Source: a virus
Strand: one strand, 5' to 3'
DNA: 64,000 nt
Virus record (IMG/VR): IMGVR_UViG_3300024999_000049
Coordinates: 1 to 64,000 of that record
Below are positions 32,951 to 40,606 of the stretch, one piece after another. The position numbers were made by a program, and so were the translations under genes. Every line of letters starts with the position of its first letter. Within the stretch, counting starts at the first letter, position 1. A model generated the notes under the pieces. The model saw only the letters and a list, made by a program, of their open reading frames with translations, was not told where the DNA came from and did no database searches.

Positions 32951-33981
32951 TCGTTCAGCTCATTAAGATTAATTGCATATTGCTTGAAACTTATTTGTAA
33001 TTTTTCACAAATAGAAAGAAATACACTAAATGGTATTTTCGATTTTTTTCTTATTATTCCGTCGATGTATCCTTTAGTCTTTTCTATTTTAATTGATATT
33101 TCTGCTAAATAATTAAACTTATATTCTTGCAATTTCCCATAAAACTTATCATAATCAATAACATAATATGGAATATTGAAAATTTTACAATAATTCAATT
33201 TAATATCTTCAATGCCATTAACTACACCATGCACACCTTTCTTAACATAACATCCATATTTCTCTAGTAGACTTTTTGTAATGTCATTAATAAGAATATT
33301 TTCATTTTTCAATATTGTATCTATATTATTATAAAACTGATCATAGGTTTTATTTGTCTTTACGATATCTTCTTTTTTAAATATCCCTGGAAAAACATAG
33401 TCTATATAATTAAAAAATCCTTTAAAAAATCTCTCTCCGTATTCTAGCCCATGTTTACTTAAAAACAAACTAGTTACATATTCAGGAATTTTTTCTTGAG
33501 ATATATTTTCCTCATTCAATACATCTAATAATTTATTCCGATAGTATTCTTTTTTATCAGTTTTTTCATGATACTCTTTTAGATTTGTTCCGCTTTTATT
33601 TTTCGTCAAATATGCTTCAAGATCAAAAGTGTTTTTGCCATATATTTCATTTAAAGCGTTTGATAAACTCCCAAAATAAGTAATAATTCCATTAATCTTG
33701 TATGTTTCGAAAAAACCTCTTTTATAAAAATCATAAATTTCATCAAAGTTCTCTACTTGCTTGATCTCAAAAAATACATAAGTTAAAATTATATAAGCAT
33801 TAATTAAACCGTCTTCTCCATGAAAAAAGAAATGTGGATATCTTTGTATAGTACCATCTAACTTATTTTTATATATAAGTAATATCTCATCCCTATAGGT
33901 TTCGAAACTTGTTACAGAATCAAATTTAGTTCCTGCATATTTTGCATATAAAGATTCATAAATTAAGTCTTTAAACACCAT
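32947..33981 (-). CDS. Hypothetical protein with C-terminal helix-turn-helix-like end
   Basis: 344 residues. The last 50 residues, EISIKIEKTKGYIDGIIRKK then FSVFLSICEKLQISFKQYA, resemble an XRE-like fold with the second helix pair; the large N-terminal part is aromatic-rich (YPHFFFHGEDG) and unmatched. Own extended -10 promoter at 34015. Possibly a regulator with a sensing domain. Confidence 0.65.
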   Translation of the reverse strand: MVFKDLIYESLYAKYAGTKFDSVTSFETYRDEILLIYKNKLDGTIQRYPHFFFHGEDGLINAYIILTYVFFEIKQVENFDEIYDFYKRGFFETYKINGIITYFGSLSNALNEIYGKNTFDLEAYLTKNKSGTNLKEYHEKTDKKEYYRNKLLDVLNEENISQEKIPEYVTSLFLSKHGLEYGERFFKGFFNYIDYVFPGIFKKEDIVKTNKTYDQFYNNIDTILKNENILINDITKSLLEKYGCYVKKGVHGVVNGIEDIKLNYCKIFNIPYYVIDYDKFYGKLQEYKFNYLAEISIKIEKTKGYIDGIIRKKSKIPFSVFLSICEKLQISFKQYAINLNELNE

Positions 33982-34014
33982 ATAATTTCTCCTTAAATAT
34001 TAAAATTATAATAA

Positions 34015-34023
34015 ATTATAACA
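34015..34023 (-). promoter_or_regulatory. Extended -10 promoter (TGTTATAAT)
   Basis: TG-T-TATAAT with no good -35, about 35 nt before the ATG of the gene at 32947; an adjacent second TATAAT is present at about 34004. Confidence 0.55.
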
Positions 34024-34105
34024 TATCCTAATCACCTATTCTTTTATTTTTTATATGGAATTATTAACCTTTTCTAAAAATTAATATTATAAATGAAGTA
34101 TTTTA

Positions 34106-34291
34106 TTAACTTTTTACATTTTGACACACAAATTCATCGCATCCATCAAATGCATTTTTATTGCTATTATCTAATTCACAAACACCTTCACCTTTATATA
34201 TTTGCTCTCCATCAAAATTTGTTTCTATTCTACCATAAAAGTGCTTACAGTTATCACATATTGCATAACAACCTTCTCCACATTTTTTCAT
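34106..34291 (-). CDS. Small Cys-rich protein
   Basis: 61 residues: CGEGCYAICDNCKHFYGRIE, then GVCELDNSNKNAFDGCDEFVC. Cys spacing resembles small phage proteins annotated only as zinc-binding. No function known. Confidence 0.65.
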   Translation of the reverse strand: MKKCGEGCYAICDNCKHFYGRIETNFDGEQIYKGEGVCELDNSNKNAFDGCDEFVCQNVKS

Positions 34292-34316
34292 TAAGTTACC
34301 TCATAAACCAAATATT

Positions 34317-34448
34317 TTATTGAAAAAGTTCTTCAAATTCATTGGCACCAGAATTTCGCTCTTCCAGTTCCACGATTCCCAACATACAATTATCACAAAT
34401 ATCAAATCTATCTTCCGGTAAATCCTCACCGCAAATAAAACATTTCAT
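34317..34448 (-). CDS. Very small zinc-knuckle protein
   Basis: 43 residues: MKCFICGEDLPEDRFDICDN with two CxxC pairs, then an acidic helix. Too short for other features. Confidence 0.6.
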   Translation of the reverse strand: MKCFICGEDLPEDRFDICDNCMLGIVELEERNSGANEFEELFQ

Positions 34449-34468
34449 TTTAAAGAACCCCTTTCCGA

Positions 34469-34486
34469 ATAAAAGTTATCTTTTAT
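34469..34486 (-). repeat. ATAAAA-N6-TTTTAT junction element
   Basis: Exact copy; inner bases GTTATC. The stop of the metallophosphoesterase gene is inside the first arm. Confidence 0.75.
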
Positions 34487-35178
34487 CTTATTTCTAAAAC
34501 ATCATTAAAAAGACATTTAAATTTTTCATTTACTACTACATCATCATGATAGTGACCACAATACCATTTTTTGAATTCAAAATTATTATATATCTCGTCA
34601 AAAAACTCATTAAGCTCATTCGTTTCAATATTCCCAAACCGAGATATTGCCCAACCTGGTATTACATCTTTTAAAAACATCTTTGGGCATTCATGAGTCA
34701 AGATATAATCAACCTTATTATTAAATCTTTTAAGGTTTAATGTTGCTAAGTGATATTCAATACAACTTGGCATCTCTTCGGGCCACCATGATACCCCTTC
34801 AGTTCTATATTGCTTATCAACTGAGAATCCTCCACCCATAGTAAAAAACGTGCTGCCATTAATATTATAAACCTGACCTCTCATAAGGTGAATAATTTGA
34901 TTATTAATCCTATGGACACATCCTCCATTCCAATCTTCAATCGGAAGCTTATTAAGGGCTGCAAAGTTGTCATGATTTCCATCTATAAACAAAACAGTAC
35001 AAGGTATGTTTTTTGCATACCATTTTTGTATTTCAAGATCTTTTTCATTACCATGCCATATTATAGCTGCATCTCCAAGAATAATAAGATAATCGTCACA
35101 TGTAAAAGATTCATTTTTCAACCATCGAAGCTTTTTAATATCATGACTTCCATGAGTATCGCCGGTTATAAATATCAT
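34483..35178 (-). CDS. Calcineurin-like metallophosphoesterase
   Basis: 231 residues. Metal ligands in order: ITGDTHGSHD (DxH), LIILGDAAIIW (GD), FIDGNHDNF (GNHD), ILTHECP, and the final YCGHYHDDV (GHxH). Family members hydrolyse phosphomonoesters, diesters or nucleotides. In phages such enzymes are found in nucleotide or RNA-end metabolism; the substrate cannot be read from sequence. Confidence 0.9.
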   Translation of the reverse strand: MIFITGDTHGSHDIKKLRWLKNESFTCDDYLIILGDAAIIWHGNEKDLEIQKWYAKNIPCTVLFIDGNHDNFAALNKLPIEDWNGGCVHRINNQIIHLMRGQVYNINGSTFFTMGGGFSVDKQYRTEGVSWWPEEMPSCIEYHLATLNLKRFNNKVDYILTHECPKMFLKDVIPGWAISRFGNIETNELNEFFDEIYNNFEFKKWYCGHYHDDVVVNEKFKCLFNDVLEIR

Positions 35179-35197
35179 TTTACCTCCTTAATGTTAA

Positions 35198-35314
35198 TTA
35201 GGTGAGTGGGGAGTCTAACCCCACAGGGATGTTACTATGGCTCTGTTTCCAGCCTAACCATTACTTCACATCGGATTATTGTCTTCACCGCACTACGCCA
35301 TGTGCTATCACCTA
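35198..35314 (-). tRNA. tRNA-like RNA 3 with enlarged central domain
   Basis: Acceptor TAGGTGA/TCACCTA, T8-A9, a canonical D arm GCAC-ATGGCGTA-GTGC with A14, G18G19 and A21, and a T arm GTGGGG-TTAGACT-CCCCAC (six pairs; C56 replaced by A). About 62 nt lie between the D arm and T stem, compared with some 22 in a class I tRNA. The best internal helices are GATGT/ACATC and GGCT/AGCC. No normal anticodon stem follows G26. No CCA. Lies between the phosphoesterase and a membrane protein gene. Confidence 0.5.
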
Positions 35315-35319
35315 AATAT

Positions 35320-35337
35320 ATAAAATTTATGTTTTAT
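35320..35337 (-). repeat. ATAAAA-N6-TTTTAT junction element
   Basis: Exact copy; inner bases TTTATG. The stop of the membrane-protein gene is inside the first arm; tRNA-like RNA 3 begins 6 nt further on. Confidence 0.75.
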
Positions 35338-35594
35338 TCTCTTAATGAGAATCCTATTTTATCTCGTAAAAATACTCCCAGACGATACGGTAATTTAATA
35401 ACTTCCCAAATTAATAAGAATAATATCTCCAAAATTAACGCAGCCATAGCTAATATACCAAATATTAAAAATACTCTGTCTATTGCAATTAAACTGTCAT
35501 TTTTCACATTATGAAATAAACCGTACCCTACTCCACAACAAACTATGTGAATTATTAACCATACCCACCAAGGCACATCTTGTAAAAATTCCAT
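35334..35594 (-). CDS. Small membrane protein
   Basis: 86 residues with two predicted transmembrane helices (WWVWLIIHIVCCGVGYGLF and VFLIFGILAMAALILEILFL) and a basic C-terminal tail. No family recognised; it could be inner-membrane accessory, holin-like or exclusion protein, none supported. Confidence 0.7.
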   Translation of the reverse strand: MEFLQDVPWWVWLIIHIVCCGVGYGLFHNVKNDSLIAIDRVFLIFGILAMAALILEILFLLIWEVIKLPYRLGVFLRDKIGFSLRE

Positions 35595-35610
35595 ATAATT
35601 TTCCTTCCTT

Positions 35611-35628
35611 ATAAAATCATGTTTTTAT
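35611..35628 (-). repeat. ATAAAA-N6-TTTTAT junction element
   Basis: Exact copy; inner bases TCATGT. The stop of the gene at 35625-35930 is inside the first arm. Confidence 0.75.
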
Positions 35629-35930
35629 TTCAGATTCCATAATTCTGAATAAAATTTCACATTACCTTTCATAAATTTTAACTTATCTTCTTTCCTATAA
35701 TTAATCTCATTATAATCTATAGAATTTTTCTTTAATATATTTTGTATTGTTATTGCGTCATTACCATTAATAATTGTTCCGTCTAAAAATTGCACATATG
35801 CAATATTTGGATTGCCATGCCCACAACAGGCATTTGTTATTCCAATTAATTCTCCCAAACAACCGTCATGTCCTTCATATGTTTTATAGTTTCCACAATG
35901 TTTACAAGGTATTTTTTCTAATGTTTCCAT
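35625..35930 (-). CDS. Conserved phage Cys/His protein
   Basis: 101 residues. PCKHCGNYKTYEGHDGCLGE and the following TNACCGHG give a zinc-binding half seen in many phage proteins (NACCGHG motif), followed by a YVQFLDG strand. Function unknown. Confidence 0.65.
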   Translation of the reverse strand: METLEKIPCKHCGNYKTYEGHDGCLGELIGITNACCGHGNPNIAYVQFLDGTIINGNDAITIQNILKKNSIDYNEINYRKEDKLKFMKGNVKFYSELWNLK

Positions 35931-35955
35931 AAAATTTCTCCATAAGTTCTACATT

Positions 35956-36159
35956 TTATAAATTTAAAGCCAATATAAGTATCACATCAACAACCAAAGA
36001 CATAAAGAATATGACCGAGCTAACACTTGCTACATTCATATATACTCTGTAATTTGATACAAACGTCACTGGATCACTCTTTGATAAATTTTGCATCATT
36101 TTTCTTATCGCATAAGATATAATTAAAATCACTGACACAATAATAATTGCTAATTTCAT
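35956..36159 (-). CDS. Small membrane protein
   Basis: 67 residues from MKLAIIIVSVILIISYAIRK; start at 36159 after AAAGGA. Two predicted transmembrane helices. It is the first gene after the promoter at 36254 and its hairpin leader. Confidence 0.65.
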   Translation of the reverse strand: MKLAIIIVSVILIISYAIRKMMQNLSKSDPVTFVSNYRVYMNVASVSSVIFFMSLVVDVILILALNL

Positions 36160-36177
36160 ATTAATTTTCCTTTCTGG

Positions 36178-36195
36178 ATAAAACATCGATTTTAT
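36178..36195 (-). repeat. ATAAAA-N6-TTTTAT junction element
   Basis: Exact copy; inner bases CATCGA. Between the promoter hairpin at 36212 and the ribosome site at about 36170, so here it is a leader element and not an intercistronic one. Confidence 0.75.
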
Positions 36196-36211
36196 TTTGA
36201 AAAAAAGAGAA

Positions 36212-36237
36212 GTAGAACAACATTTCTGCTGCTCTAC
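36212..36237 (-). promoter_or_regulatory. 5'-terminal mRNA hairpin with GAAA tetraloop
   Basis: GTAGAGCAGCA-GAAA-TGTTGTTCTAC: eleven pairs with two G-U, GNRA loop, at the start of the transcript from 36254. The strongest of the four such hairpins. Confidence 0.7.
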
Positions 36238-36253
36238 ATATCTATATATATAT

Positions 36254-36282
36254 ATTATACTACTTATATTTTTATTTGTCAA
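36254..36282 (-). promoter_or_regulatory. sigma-A promoter, cassette copy 5
   Basis: TTGACA-17 nt ending AAGTAG-TATAAT, then TATATATATAG. Drives the membrane protein gene at 35956 and genes to its left. Confidence 0.85.
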
Positions 36283-36310
36283 GTTCCTATTAAATATTTC
36301 TTTTGTATGT

Positions 36311-36325
36311 ACCGGACGCTCCGGT
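36311..36325. other. GC-rich perfect hairpin
   Basis: ACCGGA-CGC-TCCGGT immediately after the stop codon of the gene at 36326. No U-run on either strand, so it is not a classical terminator. The most GC-rich stretch in a very AT-rich neighbourhood. Confidence 0.5.
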
Positions 36326-36682
36326 TCATGAAATTTCACATTCCTCACAAAAATCTAATTCATTATAGATATCTTCTAAAATCTTATTTTGTTTTAAGCT
36401 ATTTATAGCATTCTGTTTAATTTTTTCAAACAGTAAGTTTTTAAACTCTTCCTTAGTTAAATTATTTCTTATCATATATATCTCAGCACCTTCTTCAAGA
36501 GTATATGCTGGACATATGTTAATTGCCCGTTTTTCTTTGTTGCTGCATATTATTACTGCCGCATCATTTTCTTCATCAAGTTGTAAATTTAAAAATATAC
36601 ACCTATCTCCGTTTGCCAACTCTCCTTCAACCATTAAATAACTTTCAATTGCAGTATGGTCATTCTCTGAACAAATATACAT
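36326..36682 (-). CDS. Hypothetical protein under a LexA-box promoter
   Basis: 118 residues from MYICSENDHTAIESYLMVEG; start at 36682 with GGAGG 7 nt upstream. Central beta-rich part DGDRCIFLNLQLDEEND-like and an acidic Cys-containing end DFCEECEIS. No family recognised. The promoter at 36739 and LexA box make it a probable SOS-induced phage gene. Confidence 0.6.
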   Translation of the reverse strand: MYICSENDHTAIESYLMVEGELANGDRCIFLNLQLDEENDAAVIICSNKEKRAINICPAYTLEEGAEIYMIRNNLTKEEFKNLLFEKIKQNAINSLKQNKILEDIYNELDFCEECEIS

Positions 36683-36718
36683 ATAACAACCTCCCAAAAT
36701 CTTTTATTAAATTTTCTA

Positions 36719-36731
36719 GAACATATGTTCG
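36719..36731 (-). promoter_or_regulatory. LexA (SOS) box
   Basis: CGAACATATGTTC matches the Bacillota LexA operator CGAAC-N4-GTTCG over its whole dyad, and covers about +1 to +13 of the promoter at 36739, where a repressor would block transcription. Suggests host SOS control. Confidence 0.7.
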
Positions 36732-36738
36732 TCTAATT

Positions 36739-36767
36739 ATTATAGTATAACTACTTCATTAAGTCAA
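36739..36767 (-). promoter_or_regulatory. sigma-A promoter overlapping LexA box
   Basis: TTGACT-17 nt-TATAAT. Predicted start at about 36732, directly at the LexA box. Drives the gene at 36326. Confidence 0.82.
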
Positions 36768-36804
36768 TAGTATACTATTTATTTTTTTATTTGTCTATAG
36801 GACT

Positions 36805-36825
36805 AATACACCAAAACGGTGTATT
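36805..36825. terminator. 8-bp hairpin downstream of the recombinase-like gene
   Basis: AATACACC-AAAAC-GGTGTATT between the gene at 36875 and the LexA-box promoter. No clean U-run, but its place at the end of one transcription unit and before another promoter suggests termination. Confidence 0.4.
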
Positions 36826-36874
36826 AAAATTAGAATATTTTACTTATTTTATTTTTTTAAATAGGACTATCACA

Positions 36875-37813
36875 CTATTTTAAAGGCTCAGAATATTTAA
36901 TCTTTGCAACTTTTTTATACCAGAACATTTGATTTTCAGATGACATATCGAAAAGATTCTTAACAAATTCCATATCAAAATAATCACTATTTTCTTCAGA
37001 GAGTAAATATACAATTTTTGATCTTCTAATGTCTTCTATTGATAATGTGTATATATCTATTCCCTCACATGTAATGCCAAAATATGCGAAAGCTGCCTGA
37101 AGCACAACGCCTGGATTGCCAACATAATCTTCTCTCTTGCTTCTTCCAACGTTAACAGGCTTTATCAGATATTCGCTATCTCTATACTGCATTTTCTTGG
37201 ATCTACCATCTTTACTACGAATATAATGATATTGCTCATTAAGACACAATTTAATGTCTTCTATCAACTGTGGATCTTCAGATCTGAAGAATTTAGTATT
37301 GCTAATATTAATCACTACAGCATCTTGGCCTTGAAAATCAATATCAGATTCTTTAATTAGCTTCATTTCTTCATTGCTTAATCCAAGCCAAGCAAATTCA
37401 AATATCAATCTATCTCTTACATTCCATCCATCACCACTATTATCAGACAACATCTGATTTAAAATATGTCTGTAGTCCATGTAAGTTAAAGTAATTCTTT
37501 TGAGTTGCTCTACATCTAAATAATTGTACATTTCACCAAAATCAAGACTGATATCTTTATACTGAATATTCTCCTCATTTGATATAAAAGTACAGAACTT
37601 TCTAAATGTTGATAGTTTTACATTGAGAGATCCAATAGATGTTGAATTAAATTCTTTAATCCATTGAATTAAATTTTCTTTGTTCCAATAAACACAACTT
37701 TCATTAAAGCTTTTTTCATATTCTATGATTGAATTTACCGTAGACGCATCCTCTTTATTCTCTTTTGTATACTTATCCTTGTATATTTTGCCAAGCCAAT
37801 TCACACAATTCAC
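36875..37813 (-). CDS. Tyrosine recombinase-like protein, degenerate catalytic site
   Basis: 312 residues. Overall length and order resemble a lambda-integrase-type protein: an N-terminal SAM-like core-binding region (SLNVKLSTFRKFCTFISNEE), then VRDRLIFEFAWLGLSNEEM where the first catalytic Arg is expected (here LSNEEMKLI), and a C-terminal MFWYKKVAK with a Tyr. The HxxR box is not evident. It may bind DNA without recombining. Confidence 0.55.
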   Translation of the reverse strand: MNCVNWLGKIYKDKYTKENKEDASTVNSIIEYEKSFNESCVYWNKENLIQWIKEFNSTSIGSLNVKLSTFRKFCTFISNEENIQYKDISLDFGEMYNYLDVEQLKRITLTYMDYRHILNQMLSDNSGDGWNVRDRLIFEFAWLGLSNEEMKLIKESDIDFQGQDAVVINISNTKFFRSEDPQLIEDIKLCLNEQYHYIRSKDGRSKKMQYRDSEYLIKPVNVGRSKREDYVGNPGVVLQAAFAYFGITCEGIDIYTLSIEDIRRSKIVYLLSEENSDYFDMEFVKNLFDMSSENQMFWYKKVAKIKYSEPLK

Positions 37814-37841
37814 CCTTTCATTTTTAACAATTTTTTACTTT

Positions 37842-38447
37842 TTATTTTATAACATAATAATTTTTGGGTATAATTACTGTATTCTTACCTTTTGTCACAA
37901 TTGCACTCTGATATTGTTCTTCACCAGATTCTAGATATTTAAGATATAAATCATTGATGTCGTCATCGGATGTAGATACTAAAGATTGTCTCTTAGTTAA
38001 ATAAATTATGTTCTCTAATTTTTTTCTCACTTCTTTTTCATTTGTAAGCTCAATTCTTAGTTTTTCAATTTCCTTTTCTTTGGTTTTTAAAAGACTATTT
38101 AAAGCCTGGGTTTCCTCAACAGATGCAACATATATTTGTTCCGCAGCCTCCCTGTCAAATTTAAAATCTTTTGTTTTTATTGCTATCTCGCTTTTATTGG
38201 GTTTTGTAACATCTTGAATATTATCACTTTTCTTGAATTCTACACCTTCAATATTTTTTAATATTTCTTCAACCTCGTTCTCTTTTAAAATATCAATGTC
38301 TCCATCAAGAATCTTACTTAATTGAGCAGACACTTTAACAGGGTCATTGAATTTTAAAAGAGAACTTTGCATTACCTTTTTTATTTTGTTCTTATCAATA
38401 TCGGACGAAATAAAATTTAGAATTATCTCTTTTTTATTCATAGCCAC
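37842..38447 (-). CDS. Hypothetical protein with coiled coil
   Basis: About 201 residues. AAGGAG lies 5 nt before a GTG at 38447; the ATG at 38441 is an alternative. A helical N-terminal domain (LNFISSDIDKNKIKKVM), then a coiled coil TKEKEIEKLRIELTNEKEV. Promoter at 38475. No family recognised. Confidence 0.65.
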   Translation of the reverse strand: MAMNKKEIILNFISSDIDKNKIKKVMQSSLLKFNDPVKVSAQLSKILDGDIDILKENEVEEILKNIEGVEFKKSDNIQDVTKPNKSEIAIKTKDFKFDREAAEQIYVASVEETQALNSLLKTKEKEIEKLRIELTNEKEVRKKLENIIYLTKRQSLVSTSDDDINDLYLKYLESGEEQYQSAIVTKGKNTVIIPKNYYVIK

Positions 38448-38474
38448 AATCACTCCTTTTTATCATTCCTTTCT

Positions 38475-38503
38475 AATATATCATATTGTATTTAATATGT
38501 CAA
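38475..38503 (-). promoter_or_regulatory. sigma-A promoter
   Basis: TTGACA-17 nt-TATATT, about 28 nt ahead of the gene at 37842. Confidence 0.7.
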
Positions 38504-38534
38504 TTATACCCCTATTTAAAAACTATTAAACATT

Positions 38535-39413
38535 TTAAATCAAATTATTTATAGGATTATTATTAACCGCACTTTGCATTTGCTGATTAGACACATGTGT
38601 ATAGATCTGAGTAGTACTTATATTATTGTGACCCAACAGTTCTTGTATACGCCTCAAGTCTTCTCCTGATTGGTATAAAGCCGTAGCAAATGAATGTCTT
38701 AACACATGTACCCCAGTTGATAATCCTGCCTTTCTTTCAAATTTAGAAACTATATAGTTTATGGTTTCTGGTACTAAACGCTTCTTTTCTTCGCTTAAAA
38801 ACATAGCCTTGTCTTCTGAATTTGGTCTTATTTTCAAATAATCATCCAATAGTTGAACCGCAGCAGGAGACATACATACATGTCTTTCTTTGTCGCCCTT
38901 TCCTTTATTTATTCTTAAAATGTTTTTATCTATTATATCATCTATATCCAAGTCTACTAATTCAAATCTTCTCATGCCGGTTAATAACAATACTCCGACT
39001 ATAGCCCTATCTCTTTTTTGATTTCTACTTACTATGCTACCCAATAATTTCTTAATATCATCAATAGTAAAGTATTTGGGAACCCTCTGAGGTATCTTAG
39101 CCAACTCAATTCCACTAGTTGGATCTTCTTTTATAATCTCTGCTGTATTTATTAACCAACGAAAGAACGTTCTTAGCGCACTCATCTTATTTGATTGAGT
39201 AGATGCTCCATCCCCCTTCTCAGATAAATACATTAAATAATTATTAAGAATTTTTTTATCAACAGTATTTATGTTTTGTTCGCCAATGCTATGATTTACT
39301 AATATAAATTCTAAAAACAGCTCCACCTCTCTTTCATACTTTTTTACGGTTAAATCTGATTTGTCTTTACTTCGTAAATACCTGGTAAAATCATTAGTCA
39401 GCTTGCTTTGCAT
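38535..39413 (-). CDS. XerC/XerD-type tyrosine recombinase
   Basis: 292 residues, a complete recombinase. N-terminal SAM-like core-binding domain (YLRSKDKSDLTVKKYEREVE; MSALRTFFRWL), then catalytic residues: Arg in LLTGMRRFELVDL near 150, Lys in INKGKGDKERHV, HVLRHSFAT (HxxR) near 240, LLGHNNISTTQIYTH with His and the Tyr nucleophile near 270. Could resolve genome multimers or integrate the element; no attachment site can be seen in the window. Confidence 0.9.
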   Translation of the reverse strand: MQSKLTNDFTRYLRSKDKSDLTVKKYEREVELFLEFILVNHSIGEQNINTVDKKILNNYLMYLSEKGDGASTQSNKMSALRTFFRWLINTAEIIKEDPTSGIELAKIPQRVPKYFTIDDIKKLLGSIVSRNQKRDRAIVGVLLLTGMRRFELVDLDIDDIIDKNILRINKGKGDKERHVCMSPAAVQLLDDYLKIRPNSEDKAMFLSEEKKRLVPETINYIVSKFERKAGLSTGVHVLRHSFATALYQSGEDLRRIQELLGHNNISTTQIYTHVSNQQMQSAVNNNPINNLI

Positions 39414-39534
39414 TTTGGATCAAACCTCCTATCAAAGTAAAAATTGTCTTAAAAATGATATATACCACATAAAAAATCCCTACTATTAATATTCCACACA
39501 GCATAAATGGATTAGACACATTTGGAACTCTCAA
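39394..39534 (-). CDS. Small membrane protein upstream of the recombinase
   Basis: 46 residues starting at TTG 39534, GGAGG 7 nt upstream: MRVPNVSNPFMLCGILIVGI then FYVVYIIFKTIFTL, one long transmembrane helix. Its end overlaps the recombinase start. A smaller alternative is no gene at all, but the ribosome site is strong. Confidence 0.5.
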   Translation of the reverse strand: MRVPNVSNPFMLCGILIVGIFYVVYIIFKTIFTLIGGLIQNAKQAD

Positions 39535-39545
39535 TTGAAATCCTC

Positions 39546-39836
39546 CTATATAGCTTTTAATAATTGATCAATTTTAAAAACCTTGTTATACTTAGTGCTA
39601 TGTTTGTTATCATGCCCTTTAATATATTTAAAAATATCTTCTATGTTACTAAATGAACCTTGTTTATGTGTACCGGCCCCTCCGTAATTGTTAAAGTGTC
39701 CTAACTTAATTACAAAACCATCTAAATCTCCTTTATCTATAGCCCAGGAGTCTCTTTTACTCCTGAGTTTTATATAACTTCCTATTGTGTCCCACGTAAA
39801 TCCGTATTCCAAGCATAAATTATTTATTTCCTCCAT
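39546..39836 (-). CDS. Hypothetical protein
   Basis: 96 residues; mixed alpha/beta with LGHFNNYGGAGTHKQGSFSN. No family recognised. Overlaps the next small gene by 17 nt. Confidence 0.6.
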   Translation of the reverse strand: MEEINNLCLEYGFTWDTIGSYIKLRSKRDSWAIDKGDLDGFVIKLGHFNNYGGAGTHKQGSFSNIEDIFKYIKGHDNKHSTKYNKVFKIDQLLKAI

Positions 39837-39966
39837 TGTTCACCTCTATAACTGATTTTGCCTCCATTAACATATTTGCAAATAAAACCTTGTTTTTATC
39901 TATGCTCTTTTCCTCAGATGTTTTAACAAATCTTTTAATTATACTTTTAAATATCCGCTTTAACAT
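39820..39966 (-). CDS. Small basic helical protein
   Basis: 48 residues: MLKRIFKSIIKRFVKTSEEK, basic amphipathic helix, then a short second helix. AAAGGA precedes the ATG; promoter at 39987. Confidence 0.5.
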   Translation of the reverse strand: MLKRIFKSIIKRFVKTSEEKSIDKNKVLFANMLMEAKSVIEVNNGGNK

Positions 39967-39986
39967 TTTAACCATCCTTTCTATAC

Positions 39987-40015
39987 ATTATACTACTCAG
40001 TATTTGATTTATAAA
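39987..40015 (-). promoter_or_regulatory. sigma-A promoter, cassette-related (weak -35)
   Basis: TATAAT preceded by CTGAGTAG, the same spacer end as the cassette, with -35 TTTATA. Just downstream of the sigma-factor gene. Confidence 0.6.
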
Positions 40016-40030
40016 GTTTTTATAAAAATA

Positions 40031-40585
40031 TTATGCTGCTTCTCTTTTTATTTCTTCAACATGTTTTTTGATTATTCTTATACAGCTATCGATATTCTGA
40101 TTTGTGCAACCTAAAATTTCACTAATTTCCTTTCTACTTTTTCTTTGAAGCATAAGTTGAAATGCTACCTTACTTTTCTTTGGAAGAATCTTATTTAATT
40201 TGCTTATGATTTCTTTTCTTTCACTTGATTCTACATATGAATTTTCTATATCTATTTTGCTTCTTAAAGCGTCCAAAATGGTTATACCTGGTCCAATTTC
40301 TTTACTAGTAGAAATTATATTACTGCTTATTTGCTTCATTTTATTTTCAGCCTTAATTGAATAAGTGTATAAGCGATTCCTTATAAATCTAGTTGCAAGA
40401 GTTGAAAATTGACAACCTTTTGACTCATCAAAATATTTAATTGCATTGTAAAGAGCAATATATCCCTCCTGTATATAATCTTCAAAGTCATAGGTATAAT
40501 ATACTGATGGATAATGCTTTTTAATAACATTTAATATTAACCCTCTATTTTCTTCTATTAACTGCTCAATTCTATTTTTATCCAT
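40031..40585 (-). CDS. Sigma-70 family RNA polymerase sigma factor
   Basis: 184 residues. Region 2 is clear: YDFEDYIQEGYIALYNAIKY then FDESKGCQFSTLATRFIRNRL, the core-binding and -10-recognition helix; region 4 at the C-terminus has RKSRKEISEILGCTNQNIDSCIRI, the -35 helix-turn-helix. Start is either ATG 40585 or a TTG 3 codons upstream. It could redirect host polymerase to phage promoters; which sites it reads is not known. Confidence 0.85.
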   Translation of the reverse strand: MDKNRIEQLIEENRGLILNVIKKHYPSVYYTYDFEDYIQEGYIALYNAIKYFDESKGCQFSTLATRFIRNRLYTYSIKAENKMKQISSNIISTSKEIGPGITILDALRSKIDIENSYVESSERKEIISKLNKILPKKSKVAFQLMLQRKSRKEISEILGCTNQNIDSCIRIIKKHVEEIKREAA

Positions 40586-40606
40586 ATTCAATATTCTCCC
40601 TTTCAT

